A DNA stretch of 64,000 nucleotides from Brachyspira sp. CAG:484. GTDB lineage: Bacteria; Cyanobacteriota; Vampirovibrionia; Gastranaerophilales; Gastranaerophilaceae. Of this stretch, positions 52,987-61,187 are shown piece by piece. The notes beneath the pieces were generated by a model. It did no database searches and was not told where the DNA came from. It saw nothing but the letters and a program-made list of their open reading frames with translations. The stretch spans positions 1 to 64,000 of the forward strand of contig HF989717.1 in assembly GCA_000431315.1 (NCBI GenBank). Reading direction: 5' to 3'. The position numbers were made by a program, and so were the translations under genes. How positions within the stretch are numbered: position 1 is the first letter of the stretch; each line of letters begins with the position of its first letter.

Positions 52987-54436
52987 CTGACCTCCCTTGC
53001 AGTTCACACAGGAAAAGTGCTTTTTGAAGAGATTGCTCAAACTTCTTTGAATGCAGGTTTTTATCCGTTAAAAGTTCGTAAGCCTCATCAAAGTCATCAC
53101 AATCATCAAGCAATGAAATCAAAGGCGAAATTATCTGTTGAGACTGTTCATTTAATTTCTTTGTTGAAATAAACTCAAGCAGATTTTCTATCTGGTCTTG
53201 TCCGGGAACGGATGGCTCGTTTTCCTTGAATTCCTTAAACTGAGAATTTGTTGCAGGGATAACATCTTCCCTGATATCAAAATCCTCATCTTCAAGACCG
53301 TAGGCTTTAATAAAATATTCTTTAGTGAATTTAACACCGGTATCGGAGAGAATTTTGTCTCTCTGTGCAAGAGTCAAATCAACATCTTCCGGTGCATATA
53401 ACTGAAATATCGGGACTTCTTCATTAGAGAAATTAATTTCATAAATCCAACGAATAAGCTGGTTTATAACACTTTCAACGAGTTTTTTATCAGAATCAAT
53501 AATATCCTGACGAACAGCCATGTGTGTATTTGCAGCAGCATAACTCCCTGTTGAACCGATTTCAGTCGTTAAAGTCTGTCCTAAGATTGCTTTTGAAATT
53601 TCAGAATTCATCTTGTCGATGAGTTTTTCATAAATCTCAGCAGATGAAGATTTATTTGCCTCTTGAATTTCAACAGACGAATCATCAGGAATAACAGCGA
53701 TTGCATCTTGAACCATATCCTCTAACATATCGGCGAGAGTCGTTGTTTCTTCTCTTGATGCTCCACGTGGGTGTTTGCCTATCAAATGCGGCATTCCGTA
53801 TTTTTCCGTAAATACTACCCAAAACTTGAGTCCGCCTTTTTTAAATGTTACAGACCAAAAGACACGAGATAATGTTCTCTCGCCGTAAGGATTGTTATAA
53901 GATGGATTATTCTGAGCAAGCAGGAACTTTTTATCAGGGACAATTTCGCCGTAGTAATTTTCTTTAGTTCTGAATTTTAAATTATTATCATCATCAAAAC
54001 AAAACCATTCCGGCGGTTTTGCAATAATTTTTTCAGGCAGAACGTGTCCTGATTTGGTTCTCTTCCAGATAATCTCTAAAGGCTGATAACCAAACTGCGT
54101 TGCATCAAGAATATCATTTATTAATTTATGAATATCCAGTTTTTTAAGTAATTCTTCAATCGCCTCAGCATTTTTGTCTTTATCCAAACCACGATTGATT
54201 TCCCAATCAAGAGATAAAACACCTGCTTTTCTTGATTGAGTACAGGCAAAAACGTGAGGGTCACAAAGAAGTTCTTTGTAAATCCTAATATCTTTCCCCT
54301 GTTTTCTGAGAACAATATCAGGGTCGGGAAGAATGTTTGCCAGAGAATAAAAGTTTAATGCTCGTTTTCGGGTCGCAATTTCTTCTGACAAACTTTTTTT
54401 AGAGTTTGCTTTTTTGAGAATAGAATCGTCTGTCAT
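52973..54436 (-). CDS. Phage portal protein (DUF935, Mu gp29-like)
   Basis: 487 aa. The DUF935 pattern is: DPHVFACTQSRKAGVLSLDWEI, LDATQFGYQPLEIIWKR, FWVVFTEKYGMPHLIGKHPRGASREE, and AILGQTLTTEIGSTGSYAAANTHMAVRQDI. It forms the portal ring for DNA packaging. It follows the tail tube gene (start/stop overlap), not the terminase as in Mu. Confidence 0.92.
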   Translation of the reverse strand: MTDDSILKKANSKKSLSEEIATRKRALNFYSLANILPDPDIVLRKQGKDIRIYKELLCDPHVFACTQSRKAGVLSLDWEINRGLDKDKNAEAIEELLKKLDIHKLINDILDATQFGYQPLEIIWKRTKSGHVLPEKIIAKPPEWFCFDDDNNLKFRTKENYYGEIVPDKKFLLAQNNPSYNNPYGERTLSRVFWSVTFKKGGLKFWVVFTEKYGMPHLIGKHPRGASREETTTLADMLEDMVQDAIAVIPDDSSVEIQEANKSSSAEIYEKLIDKMNSEISKAILGQTLTTEIGSTGSYAAANTHMAVRQDIIDSDKKLVESVINQLIRWIYEINFSNEEVPIFQLYAPEDVDLTLAQRDKILSDTGVKFTKEYFIKAYGLEDEDFDIREDVIPATNSQFKEFKENEPSVPGQDQIENLLEFISTKKLNEQSQQIISPLISLLDDCDDFDEAYELLTDKNLHSKKFEQSLQKALFLCELQGRSDGLE

Positions 54437-54957
54437 TAAGCCCCCGTATTCTTTTTGAATGTGGCGAGCATATCGACCATTCCGACCTTGTAGATGTTTT
54501 CAAGAACATCTATTTCAAAAATCTCGACTCCGTCAACGATTAATTTGGCATAGGTTACAGCCATAGTTGTTTCATATTCTGCATTTTCTTGCGGCTTAAT
54601 GTTACCGAGCGGAAATTCTTTAAAAGTTCCGATTAAAAAAGCAGTAGCAGGAACTTCCTTAATTCTTCCCGTTCCGTTGTAGGTTTCAAGGTTTGCTCTA
54701 ACCTGTATCATTGTTGCTAAAAACGGATTAGAACATACTGCCATAACAGCAGGATAAAGTGCATTCCATTTTATTTTGCACTCCATTTTATCAATACCTG
54801 CGAAAAACTCAGCTGAACCAACCATACCAAGAGCTTTATGCTCAGCCATCTTATGTTTTATCTGTGGCAGTTGAACTTCTTCTGCTCTTCCTAATAAGTT
54901 AACACCATTCATATAAACATTGGCGTTAGTTAATTTATTAATTTCTATTTTTGACAT
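54436..54957 (-). CDS. Phage major tail tube protein (P2 FII-like)
   Basis: 173 aa. ANVYMNGVNLLGRAEEVQLPQIKHKMAEHKALGMVGSAEFFAGIDKMECKIKW is the FII pattern. It forms the inner tube of a contractile tail, under the sheath encoded just upstream. Overlaps the portal start by 1 nt. Confidence 0.92.
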   Translation of the reverse strand: MSKIEINKLTNANVYMNGVNLLGRAEEVQLPQIKHKMAEHKALGMVGSAEFFAGIDKMECKIKWNALYPAVMAVCSNPFLATMIQVRANLETYNGTGRIKEVPATAFLIGTFKEFPLGNIKPQENAEYETTMAVTYAKLIVDGVEIFEIDVLENIYKVGMVDMLATFKKNTGA

Positions 54958-54966
54958 ATAAACTCC

Positions 54967-55146
54967 CTAAGATTTTTTAAATAGACCGCAGTCCCTAATC
55001 TCCACGTCTGAATAGTGCATAATAACGTATTCCTTGCTGATTGCTTGTATCAGCGGACATTTAAAGAGGTTTTTGCAGTTAAAACAAATATCTGCCTCAT
55101 CCGTATGAACCTCTAAGGCTCCTCGTTTATTAACAATTGCGTACAT
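54967..55146 (-). CDS. Small Cys-containing protein between sheath and tube
   Basis: 59 aa (start MYAIVNKRGALEVHTDEADI, end GLFKKS). CFNCKNLFKC gives three closely spaced cysteines, a possible metal site. The ATG shares its A with the sheath stop (TAATG), and the stop is 9 nt before the tube gene, so it is a true gene by position. Function unknown. Confidence 0.7.
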   Translation of the reverse strand: MYAIVNKRGALEVHTDEADICFNCKNLFKCPLIQAISKEYVIMHYSDVEIRDCGLFKKS

Positions 55147-56378
55147 TAAGATGCTCCAAGTGATTTCAATAGTTCAATGTCAATGAATGACTCAAACGTA
55201 ATTCTCTCAGCAGGAGTTGGAGGCATAAACTCAATATCGAAAGTTAAATGTCCGTTTGCAATTTCTGTTGCAGGATTTTTATCTGCATTAAAAGAACATT
55301 TTCCATCAATCAATGCACCTCTTCCGATAAGTGTTCGAATAAATTGATTAACAGTTTCACAGATAGAATCAATTAAACCGTTATCAATTGGATAATCCAT
55401 AAACTGAAGCATTGAATATTCAACTGATTCATGAAGAATATCAGCAGTTCTTCTCACGCAAATAAAGTTTGTAGGATTTGTAGATGTTGGATAAGCAGCT
55501 GAACGGTTTCCCCAAGTTCTAAAACCTGAACCGTAAGAATTAAATACCGTTACAACACCACATTCATTTAATGCGTTTACTTCGGAAGTTGGGTCATTAA
55601 TCATAGATGTTAGTTGTCTTTCGACTCCAACAATTCCTTGTATTTCTGTATTAGAAGGTGACCAGTGATAACCTTTCTCAACATCTTTCGCAGCAATAAC
55701 TCCTGCTAATCTTTGAGAATAAGGTTGCAGTTTTATTGAATCGGATTCTGAATCATACACTTTTAAATGCGGATAACACAAAATCAAACGTTCTGAAGAT
55801 GTATTAAAATTAATCGTGCCTTCTGGACCACGACCACTAATTACATCTTGAACAGTTGCTCCAACAGGTGCATCAACAATACCCATTGCTCGAATTTTAT
55901 TGCAGAGAGTATTCATTTCAGTCATAACTGCTGCATCTTCACAATAAACAGGAGCAATGATTGTTTTAGGATAATAGCCAAACAAAGAATAACAATCTTC
56001 AAAGGCTTTCATTCCGGTTCGTTTACCGGTCTCTGCATCAATACCACCGTTTATATCACTAACGGCAACATCTTCAACAGATTCGTGTTTATCCGGGTCA
56101 TAAACGTTTATAACAATCGCAATTCCAGCTCCTTGGTCAAATATTGCTTTTAAGGCTTGAGGGATTGTGTATCCAGCCTTATGGTTACCAAAATATTTAA
56201 CAGCTTCGACTTCATTTAATATTAAAGTCGGTGCATTTATTGTTTTATATTCTTCTTGTACATCTTCAATCGGTGCAGTTCCGACAATTCCAACGACAGC
56301 GGTTTTTACTGTTGAAATTGTTCTTGCACCTGTTGTTACTTCAATGGTTTCAACACCATGTAAAAAACTTGCAGGCAT
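55146..56378 (-). CDS. Phage tail sheath protein (P2 FI-like)
   Basis: 410 aa. MPASFLHGVETIEVTTGARTIS opens the FI family, with AIFDQGAGIAIVINVYDP, GYHWSPSNTEIQGIVGVER and GFRTWGNRSAAYPT. It makes the contractile sheath, so the phage is a myovirus. A ribosome site AAGGAG precedes the ATG. Confidence 0.94.
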   Translation of the reverse strand: MPASFLHGVETIEVTTGARTISTVKTAVVGIVGTAPIEDVQEEYKTINAPTLILNEVEAVKYFGNHKAGYTIPQALKAIFDQGAGIAIVINVYDPDKHESVEDVAVSDINGGIDAETGKRTGMKAFEDCYSLFGYYPKTIIAPVYCEDAAVMTEMNTLCNKIRAMGIVDAPVGATVQDVISGRGPEGTINFNTSSERLILCYPHLKVYDSESDSIKLQPYSQRLAGVIAAKDVEKGYHWSPSNTEIQGIVGVERQLTSMINDPTSEVNALNECGVVTVFNSYGSGFRTWGNRSAAYPTSTNPTNFICVRRTADILHESVEYSMLQFMDYPIDNGLIDSICETVNQFIRTLIGRGALIDGKCSFNADKNPATEIANGHLTFDIEFMPPTPAERITFESFIDIELLKSLGAS

Positions 56379-56397
56379 ATAAACTCCTTGGGGTAAA

Positions 56398-56814
56398 TTA
56401 AATTTCTAAATCTTGTATGTTTGTTGTGGTTAGTGTGAAATTAACTCCGTATTGCCATATACCGGCTTTTTCAGAGATGAAAAAATCTTTAGAGGGACTT
56501 AATTTTGAACAGCCGTCAGGTGCAAAACCTGTAAGAACGGCTTTAATTTTGTCAATATATTCGTATGCTCCCTCGTTTTTTCTGAGGTTTCGGGTTACAA
56601 CAGTAATTGAAAATTCTTTTTTATTTTCCTGAGATATAAACCCGAGTGCATCTGTTGAAGTGTAGTTACTTCCCTGATAATGCACAAGCAAAGCACCAAT
56701 CGGATGAAGTAAAATAAATTCCGCAGGCTTATCGGGAAAACCTTGAACAAGAACTTCAGGGAACGTTGTTTTTAATTTTTCGATTATTGAATTTTCAATC
56801 TCTCTAATATTCAA
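56398..56814 (-). CDS. Phage gp37-like tail/head completion protein
   Basis: About 138 aa from a TTG at 56814 with AAGGA 8 nt upstream; a TTG at 56844 is less likely. It begins LNIREIENSIIEKLKTTFPEVLVQGFPDKP, as in gp37 (DUF1834)-type proteins of Mu-like phages, and lies between gp36-like and sheath genes just as there. Overlaps the gp36-like stop by 11 nt. Confidence 0.72.
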   Translation of the reverse strand: MNIREIENSIIEKLKTTFPEVLVQGFPDKPAEFILLHPIGALLVHYQGSNYTSTDALGFISQENKKEFSITVVTRNLRKNEGAYEYIDKIKAVLTGFAPDGCSKLSPSKDFFISEKAGIWQYGVNFTLTTTNIQDLEI

Positions 56815-57322
56815 GCATTCGATCCTTACTAAAAAGCCTGTCAATTATTGACTTATTTGTTTTGTATTCTTCAACATTAAATCCTGCTGTTTCAAGGGAA
56901 TCGTTTTCGCTTTGCAGGGATATAACACCTTTTTGGATATCTTTGAGAGTTGAGATTGCGTTTTTGTAATTGTTTTCAATAACTTCCGGCATTTCATCTC
57001 TCATGCGTCTTGAATACAGACGGTGGATGCTTAAATCAATGGCAAGAATTCTGAGTAAAGGAAAGCGGCTCGCCGGCAGAGGCTGTAGGGGGCTGACGGA
57101 GTCAGAACCCGAAACGCCGTTTAACGCCGGCGAACAAGAAGGGGCATCTAAGGGTAGAGTGTATCTGCCACGAAGATACCCATCGATGAGCGTAGAAGAA
57201 TAAAGGATAGCCTCTTGGGCAACGACACGATCGACAACTTCTTGCCCATCATCAGAAGTGAGCTGGATAAGAGTAGGGGTAGAGGTTTGTGTTTCGATAT
57301 CTTCGATCGTGCAATAATCCAT
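56804..57322 (-). CDS. Phage gp36-like protein (DUF1320) with a GC-rich in-frame insert
   Basis: 172 aa. DUF1320 pattern: MDYCTIEDIE, LIDGYLRGRYTLPL, FPLLRILAIDLSIHRLYSRR. Between the last two, 25 residues (SCSPALNG...PLPASR) are coded by a 75-bp GC-rich palindromic segment that normal family members lack, to judge by the abrupt break in the conserved run. Head-tail completion role by family. The insert keeps frame, so the protein may still work. Confidence 0.85.
   Translation of the reverse strand: MDYCTIEDIETQTSTPTLIQLTSDDGQEVVDRVVAQEAILYSSTLIDGYLRGRYTLPLDAPSCSPALNGVSGSDSVSPLQPLPASRFPLLRILAIDLSIHRLYSRRMRDEMPEVIENNYKNAISTLKDIQKGVISLQSENDSLETAGFNVEEYKTNKSIIDRLFSKDRMLEY
57065..57139. repeat. 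GC-rich palindromic insert inside the gp36-like gene
   Basis: Outer stem TCGCCGGC (57070-57077)/GCCGGCGA (57126-57133). Inside are two further hairpins: CTGAC-GGA-GTCAG with flanking GGG/CCC, and AAACG-C-CGTTT. Sharp GC rise against AT-rich surroundings. Resembles protein-invading palindromic elements such as those of Rickettsia. Confidence 0.7.
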
Positions 57323-57323
57323 A

Positions 57324-57665
57324 TTAACAGCCTTTCAAAATTCTTATTTCCTGACCTGCGGTTCCGGCATCAAGAGCATAGCCGTTTGCTATAGCTGAAT
57401 CGGCAACCTTAACTGCTTTTCCTTCTGCATCAGATGCAACGGCATCTCCAACTGCGATTGTGCCTGCTGCTTCAACAAGCAGAATTCCTAAAACCGCAAC
57501 AGGTGCATATTCACCTTTAGCTGTTGAAACATCTGAAACACCAAGAGCTTTAGCACCTGCGGCACAATAATTGCCGTCAAATCCGATAAATCTGTGCTGT
57601 TCCAAATCCGCAGCAGCAAGTGCAGAATCAATTAACAGAGGTTTGTAAGTTTTATTTGTTGTCAT
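57324..57665 (-). CDS. Phage capsid-decoration-like protein (DUF2190-like)
   Basis: 113 aa from ATG 57665 (GGAGG 5 nt upstream). Ala/Gly/Val-rich, with FIGFDGNYCAAGAKALGVSD and VEAAGTIAVGDAVASDAEGKAVKVADS, the beta-rich pattern of DUF2190/head-decoration proteins. Lies between capsid-side and gp36-like genes. Overlaps the previous gene by 14 nt. Confidence 0.72.
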   Translation of the reverse strand: MTTNKTYKPLLIDSALAAADLEQHRFIGFDGNYCAAGAKALGVSDVSTAKGEYAPVAVLGILLVEAAGTIAVGDAVASDAEGKAVKVADSAIANGYALDAGTAGQEIRILKGC

Positions 57666-57984
57666 CAGAACCTCCTTTTTCATCTTCTTTTGATTCTTCT
57701 TCAACAGTTATGGTTTCAGACTCAGTTTCGGTTTTTGTTTCTGCTTTTGTCTGATTTTTAGCAGAGGTTTTATTTTCAGACTTCTTGTTCCCTGTTGATG
57801 CAGTTTTAGAAGTCTGAGTTTGTGCTTTAGATTTTGCAGGGGCTGACTGATTCGGCAGAAGTTCCACAAAATCTTCAAGACGTTTTGCTTGAGTGTCATC
57901 AAGTTCAATGGTTGAACCTTCTTTATACACTGTGCCGTTGTGCATAATTGAGGTATGCTTAACTTTGTACTTCAGTAGTGTCAT
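57652..57984 (-). CDS. Small phage protein with low-complexity Lys/Thr/Glu tail
   Basis: 110 aa from ATG 57984 (GGAGG 5 nt upstream). The N-terminal ~45 residues (YKVKHTSIMHNGTVYKEGSTIELDDTQAKRLEDFVEL) match a short module common beside capsid genes. The rest is disordered (SKAQTQTSKTAS..., ETESETITVEEE). Possibly a head-tail or capsid accessory protein. Overlaps the capsid gene by 26 nt. Confidence 0.65.
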   Translation of the reverse strand: MTLLKYKVKHTSIMHNGTVYKEGSTIELDDTQAKRLEDFVELLPNQSAPAKSKAQTQTSKTASTGNKKSENKTSAKNQTKAETKTETESETITVEEESKEDEKGGSDDNK

Positions 57985-58939
57985 TCGTACCTCCATTATC
58001 TTTTTTAGGGTCGTAATTCGGGTCATTTACCCCTGAAATTAAGTATCCGGCTTCAGCACCGACTAAAAACGGTGTATAAATATCGGTAGCCCTGATATAC
58101 TTAACTTTGTTGCCCTCTTTTTGATATTCATCAATTTGCAGGGCATCTTTTTTGCGGACAGTGTATCCGTAAGAGGGGTCGTATTCCGTTCTTGAATTAC
58201 CAAGATTCGGGACGTAAGCAAGGACAATGTTGTCCTGCCAAATTCTGACAAAATTTCCGTCTTTATCCGCAAAGATTGATTTTCCGATGAGAATGTTTTC
58301 AATCTCAAAAATTTCTTTTAATAAATTAATTGTTACTAATTTATTGAGATTGTCGGAAATTAAACCTTTAAGCTGAGGGTGTTTTTTGAGGGTTTTCCAA
58401 GCTGCTTGCCCTATAATCATAGTGTTCGGGTCTTGAGCAATTTTAGAAGAGACTGCATCTTTGGCATCATCGATTACCCCTTGAGGGTCAGAGGATGACC
58501 AGTTAAAGCACGAGGTGCCGGATAGAGCAATTTTATTTCCTGTCGGATACTTTGTCGGATCTTGTGCTAAATCCGCACACTGTTTTTCAAGTTTCAACTT
58601 CAAACCTTCCGTTACAACATTAGTTGCGTGAAGTTGTAATTTGACTTTTTCTGCTTCCTGTTCTTCACGATAATCAATCGGGTAAGATAGGTCGTGTTCA
58701 GTGAGGGTAGTTGTATGTTTTTTGAAACCTTGCGGCGATATGACATTTGAATTCGCTCTTATTGCACGTTCGGTATCGTAGAGATTGAACGCTTCCTTGT
58801 TGAATTCAAATATGTCGATTTTTTCTTTCTCAGAAGTAATTTCAGGGAACAGATGCTGAGCCACAAAGGCATTATTACTGTAACCACGAGCGACTTCTGA
58901 GAGATACGCATTTATGCGTAATTCTTCAAGTCTTCCCAT
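57959..58939 (-). CDS. Phage major capsid protein
   Basis: 326 aa. MGRLEELRINAYLSEVARGYSNNAFVAQHLFPEI opens it, with DLSYPIDYREEQEA, TMIIGQAAWKTLKKHP and VLAYVPNLGNSRTEYDPSYGYTVRKK. The family is the capsid type of Mu-like/GpE-like phages. It follows the protease/scaffold gene, the normal order. Confidence 0.88.
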   Translation of the reverse strand: MGRLEELRINAYLSEVARGYSNNAFVAQHLFPEITSEKEKIDIFEFNKEAFNLYDTERAIRANSNVISPQGFKKHTTTLTEHDLSYPIDYREEQEAEKVKLQLHATNVVTEGLKLKLEKQCADLAQDPTKYPTGNKIALSGTSCFNWSSSDPQGVIDDAKDAVSSKIAQDPNTMIIGQAAWKTLKKHPQLKGLISDNLNKLVTINLLKEIFEIENILIGKSIFADKDGNFVRIWQDNIVLAYVPNLGNSRTEYDPSYGYTVRKKDALQIDEYQKEGNKVKYIRATDIYTPFLVGAEAGYLISGVNDPNYDPKKDNGGTNDTTEVQS

Positions 58940-58971
58940 TTAAACTCCTTTTATATCAATGTTTCGGGGTA

Positions 58972-59952
58972 TTACTTATTTAATTTGAGCAGTGCATCTT
59001 TAAATGAGATGTTTTCTTTTGTTGCAAGAGCCTTAGCCTCTTTGAATACCTCAAGGCTTTCCTCATCTGCGTTTGCAAATTTTTCCACATCTTCATTTGT
59101 TTGGTCGGTTTGCTTTTCCTTAGTGGCAAACTCACCGTATTTTATTTGATTCGGCAAGGACTCAATAAAAGATTTGAAGTCGAGAACGACTGTTGAATCC
59201 TCGCCGAATTTTTTGACATTATCTAACTCCTGAAGAACGGATAAGACAATATTTTTGTTTGCAGGGACTAACGTTCCTTTTTCAATTTGTTTGTCGATGA
59301 ATTCTTCAAATTCTTTTTTCTTCAAAGAAGTTTTAATGTCATTCAATTCTTTTTCGATTTCTTCCTTACCCTGAGCTTTTTCTTTAAAAGTTGCGACTTC
59401 ATCGGATAAGGCAGAAATTTTTTCTTTTAAGGATTTGATTGTTTCAAGTTTTTTGTTTGATTCCTTGAATGTTGCAAGCTGATTTTCAAGCTCTGCAACC
59501 TGATTTTTCAAATCTTCAATTTCCTGTTCGGAAAATTGTTCCGGCTCATCTTCAGCATTGAATTCAAAAGTATCAGCTTCTGATTCCATAAATTTGATAG
59601 GTTCCAAACCTTTAACCTGCGGAATTGCAGCTCCGAGGAATGAAACGGCTTTAAGGTATGCACCTTTGCCTTCAAGATTTCTGTATAATTCAACAGAAAC
59701 TTTTTTGTATTTGCCGTCATTAACGTCTTTTTCAAACTCTTCCGGCACTTCTTTAAAACTCACTTTGAGTTTATCGCCATCGGCTTTTACGGTATCAACC
59801 CAGCCGTAAGCGGGTCCTGATTGCTGATGATCGATTGTAATCGGGGCTTCGCAAAATTGCGGATCATAGTTTTTTGCAATCTGTGCGATTTCTTTTTTTG
59901 TAAACTTTCCTTGGGGGTAAGTTCCGGCTTTAAAAACTTCGTAAAATTTCAT
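58972..59952 (-). CDS. Phage prohead protease/scaffold (Mu gpI-like)
   Basis: 326 aa from ATG 59952 (AAGG 8 nt upstream). The N-terminal ~130 residues form the protease-like part (VFKAGTYPQGKFTKKEIAQIAKNYDPQFCEAPITIDHQQSGPAYGWV, with a candidate catalytic H). A long coiled coil (about 150-260) and a scaffold-like tail follow. It cleaves and scaffolds the prohead. First gene of the leftward structural operon. Confidence 0.8.
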   Translation of the reverse strand: MKFYEVFKAGTYPQGKFTKKEIAQIAKNYDPQFCEAPITIDHQQSGPAYGWVDTVKADGDKLKVSFKEVPEEFEKDVNDGKYKKVSVELYRNLEGKGAYLKAVSFLGAAIPQVKGLEPIKFMESEADTFEFNAEDEPEQFSEQEIEDLKNQVAELENQLATFKESNKKLETIKSLKEKISALSDEVATFKEKAQGKEEIEKELNDIKTSLKKKEFEEFIDKQIEKGTLVPANKNIVLSVLQELDNVKKFGEDSTVVLDFKSFIESLPNQIKYGEFATKEKQTDQTNEDVEKFANADEESLEVFKEAKALATKENISFKDALLKLNK

Positions 59953-60271
59953 TTTTTCTAACCTTCTTTGTATATCTTTGTAGGATTTCCCCATTTTTTA
60001 GTTGGGGCTTATATCTCCAAATTAAACTTTTTGCACCTCAAAAGGTGTCCTTTTAAAAAACTGTATATTCGGAGTATAAACGTTGTGGCTTAACGGTTTC
60101 AAAGGCATAATGACAGCAATTTTTACATGTAAAAGTTCACTAAAAAATTCAATGTACTAAACACCTTGAAAAACTCTCCTTATAAGATTTAGACTGCAAT
60201 ATATGAATTAAAAAAAAAAGGACACCTGTCCTTTTCTTTCGTTTCATCCTGTTAATAAATAGAGGAGTATT
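59953..60271. other. Divergent phage intergenic region with inverted repeats and hairpins
   Basis: 319 nt between the leftward structural genes and the rightward terminase genes. AGGTGTCCTTTT (60043-60054) is repeated inverted as AAAAGGACACCT (60216-60227). Each arm is itself part of a hairpin (CACCT-CAAA-AGGTG at 60034-60047; AAAAGGACA-CC-TGTCCTTTT at 60216-60235, terminator-like). No coding sequence seen. Probably holds divergent late promoters or a small RNA. Confidence 0.55.
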
Positions 60272-60517
60272 ATGGATTTTATTACTCAAATTTCCCCGTT
60301 AATAGAAAACATTGGTTTTCCTGCACTGGTGTTTGCCATCTGGTATATTTACCACCAATCACAGGTAAAAGCATTTGAAACAATTATTCAGGACAACTTT
60401 GAAATCTTAAAAGACCTGTTGGAAACAAATCAATACCACGCAGCACTTCTTTCAAGAATCGAAAGTAAAATCGACAACAACCTCTGGTGTCCGATTTTAA
60501 AAAAGGAGGTTCATTAG
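60272..60517 (+). CDS. Small phage membrane protein, holin-like (BhlA/UviB type)
   Basis: 81 aa with AGAGGAG before the ATG. One membrane helix near the N-terminus (IGFPALVFAIWYIYHQ) is followed by a charged, helical tail. Size and layout fit BhlA/UviB-like holins; the role is unproven. 1-nt spacing from the next gene's start after the TAG. Confidence 0.6.
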   Translation: MDFITQISPLIENIGFPALVFAIWYIYHQSQVKAFETIIQDNFEILKDLLETNQYHAALLSRIESKIDNNLWCPILKKEVH

Positions 60518-60763
60518 ATGAATCCTGAAAGATTGCAATTAAAAGGAATGCTTGCCGAAAGCAAAAAAAACTTCCGTACTTTAGATACGGAAGCTTCAGG
60601 ACTTGTTATATTAATTCGTGCTCTTTTAAATCCATACGAGGATATTAAAAATCTTGATATGGATAAAGTATTTGTTTCTGTAAAAAGACTCAAAGAAATA
60701 ACGGAAGAAATGCAAACTCTCAACGAAAAAATAAAAAAATTGGAGTCTGAATTTGAACAGTAA
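60518..60763 (+). CDS. Small coiled-coil phage protein (gp26-like position)
   Basis: 81 aa, AAAGGAGG upstream. All-helical: LKGMLAESKKNFRTLDTEASGLVILIRALLNPYEDI, then KRLKEITEEMQTLNEKIKKLESEFE. It stands just before the small terminase gene as Mu gp26 does. Overlaps that gene by 11 nt. Function unknown. Confidence 0.65.
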   Translation: MNPERLQLKGMLAESKKNFRTLDTEASGLVILIRALLNPYEDIKNLDMDKVFVSVKRLKEITEEMQTLNEKIKKLESEFEQ

Positions 60764-61187
60764 AAAACAAAGTTTATTATCCGAAGCAGAACGGCTTTTT
60801 ATATATGAGTATTTACCTGCCGCTGTTATAGCACGCCGACTTAATCTAAACCGAAAAACAGTAAATACCTGGAGAGCCCAGTATGAATGGGATAAAAAGC
60901 GTGCGGCATTTTTAAAATCCAAAATGTCATTTCATGAAGAATTATACGAATTTGCCAGAAAAATTATGCATGAAATTTCAGAAGAAATGGATGCCGGAGA
61001 AAAAGTAGATCCAGCAAGAATGAATGCTTTGTGCAGATTTATCCCATTATTCACAACCTCCAAAAAGTATGAGGACACTATAAAGAAAAAAGAGAAAGAA
61101 AGCCCCAAAGGCTTAACCCCTGAACTTATTTCTCAAATTGAAGAAGAAATTCTCGGAATAAAACAACCAGATGCCGACCAAGAATAA
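60753..61187 (+). CDS. Terminase small subunit (Mu gp27/DUF1804-like)
   Basis: 144 aa from a TTG with GGAG 7 nt upstream. N-terminal helix-turn-helix (AAVIARRLNLNRKTVNTWRAQYEWDKKR), then a helical oligomerisation region. Recognises phage DNA for packaging. Overlaps the large subunit gene by 17 nt. Confidence 0.8.
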   Translation: MNSKKQSLLSEAERLFIYEYLPAAVIARRLNLNRKTVNTWRAQYEWDKKRAAFLKSKMSFHEELYEFARKIMHEISEEMDAGEKVDPARMNALCRFIPLFTTSKKYEDTIKKKEKESPKGLTPELISQIEEEILGIKQPDADQE

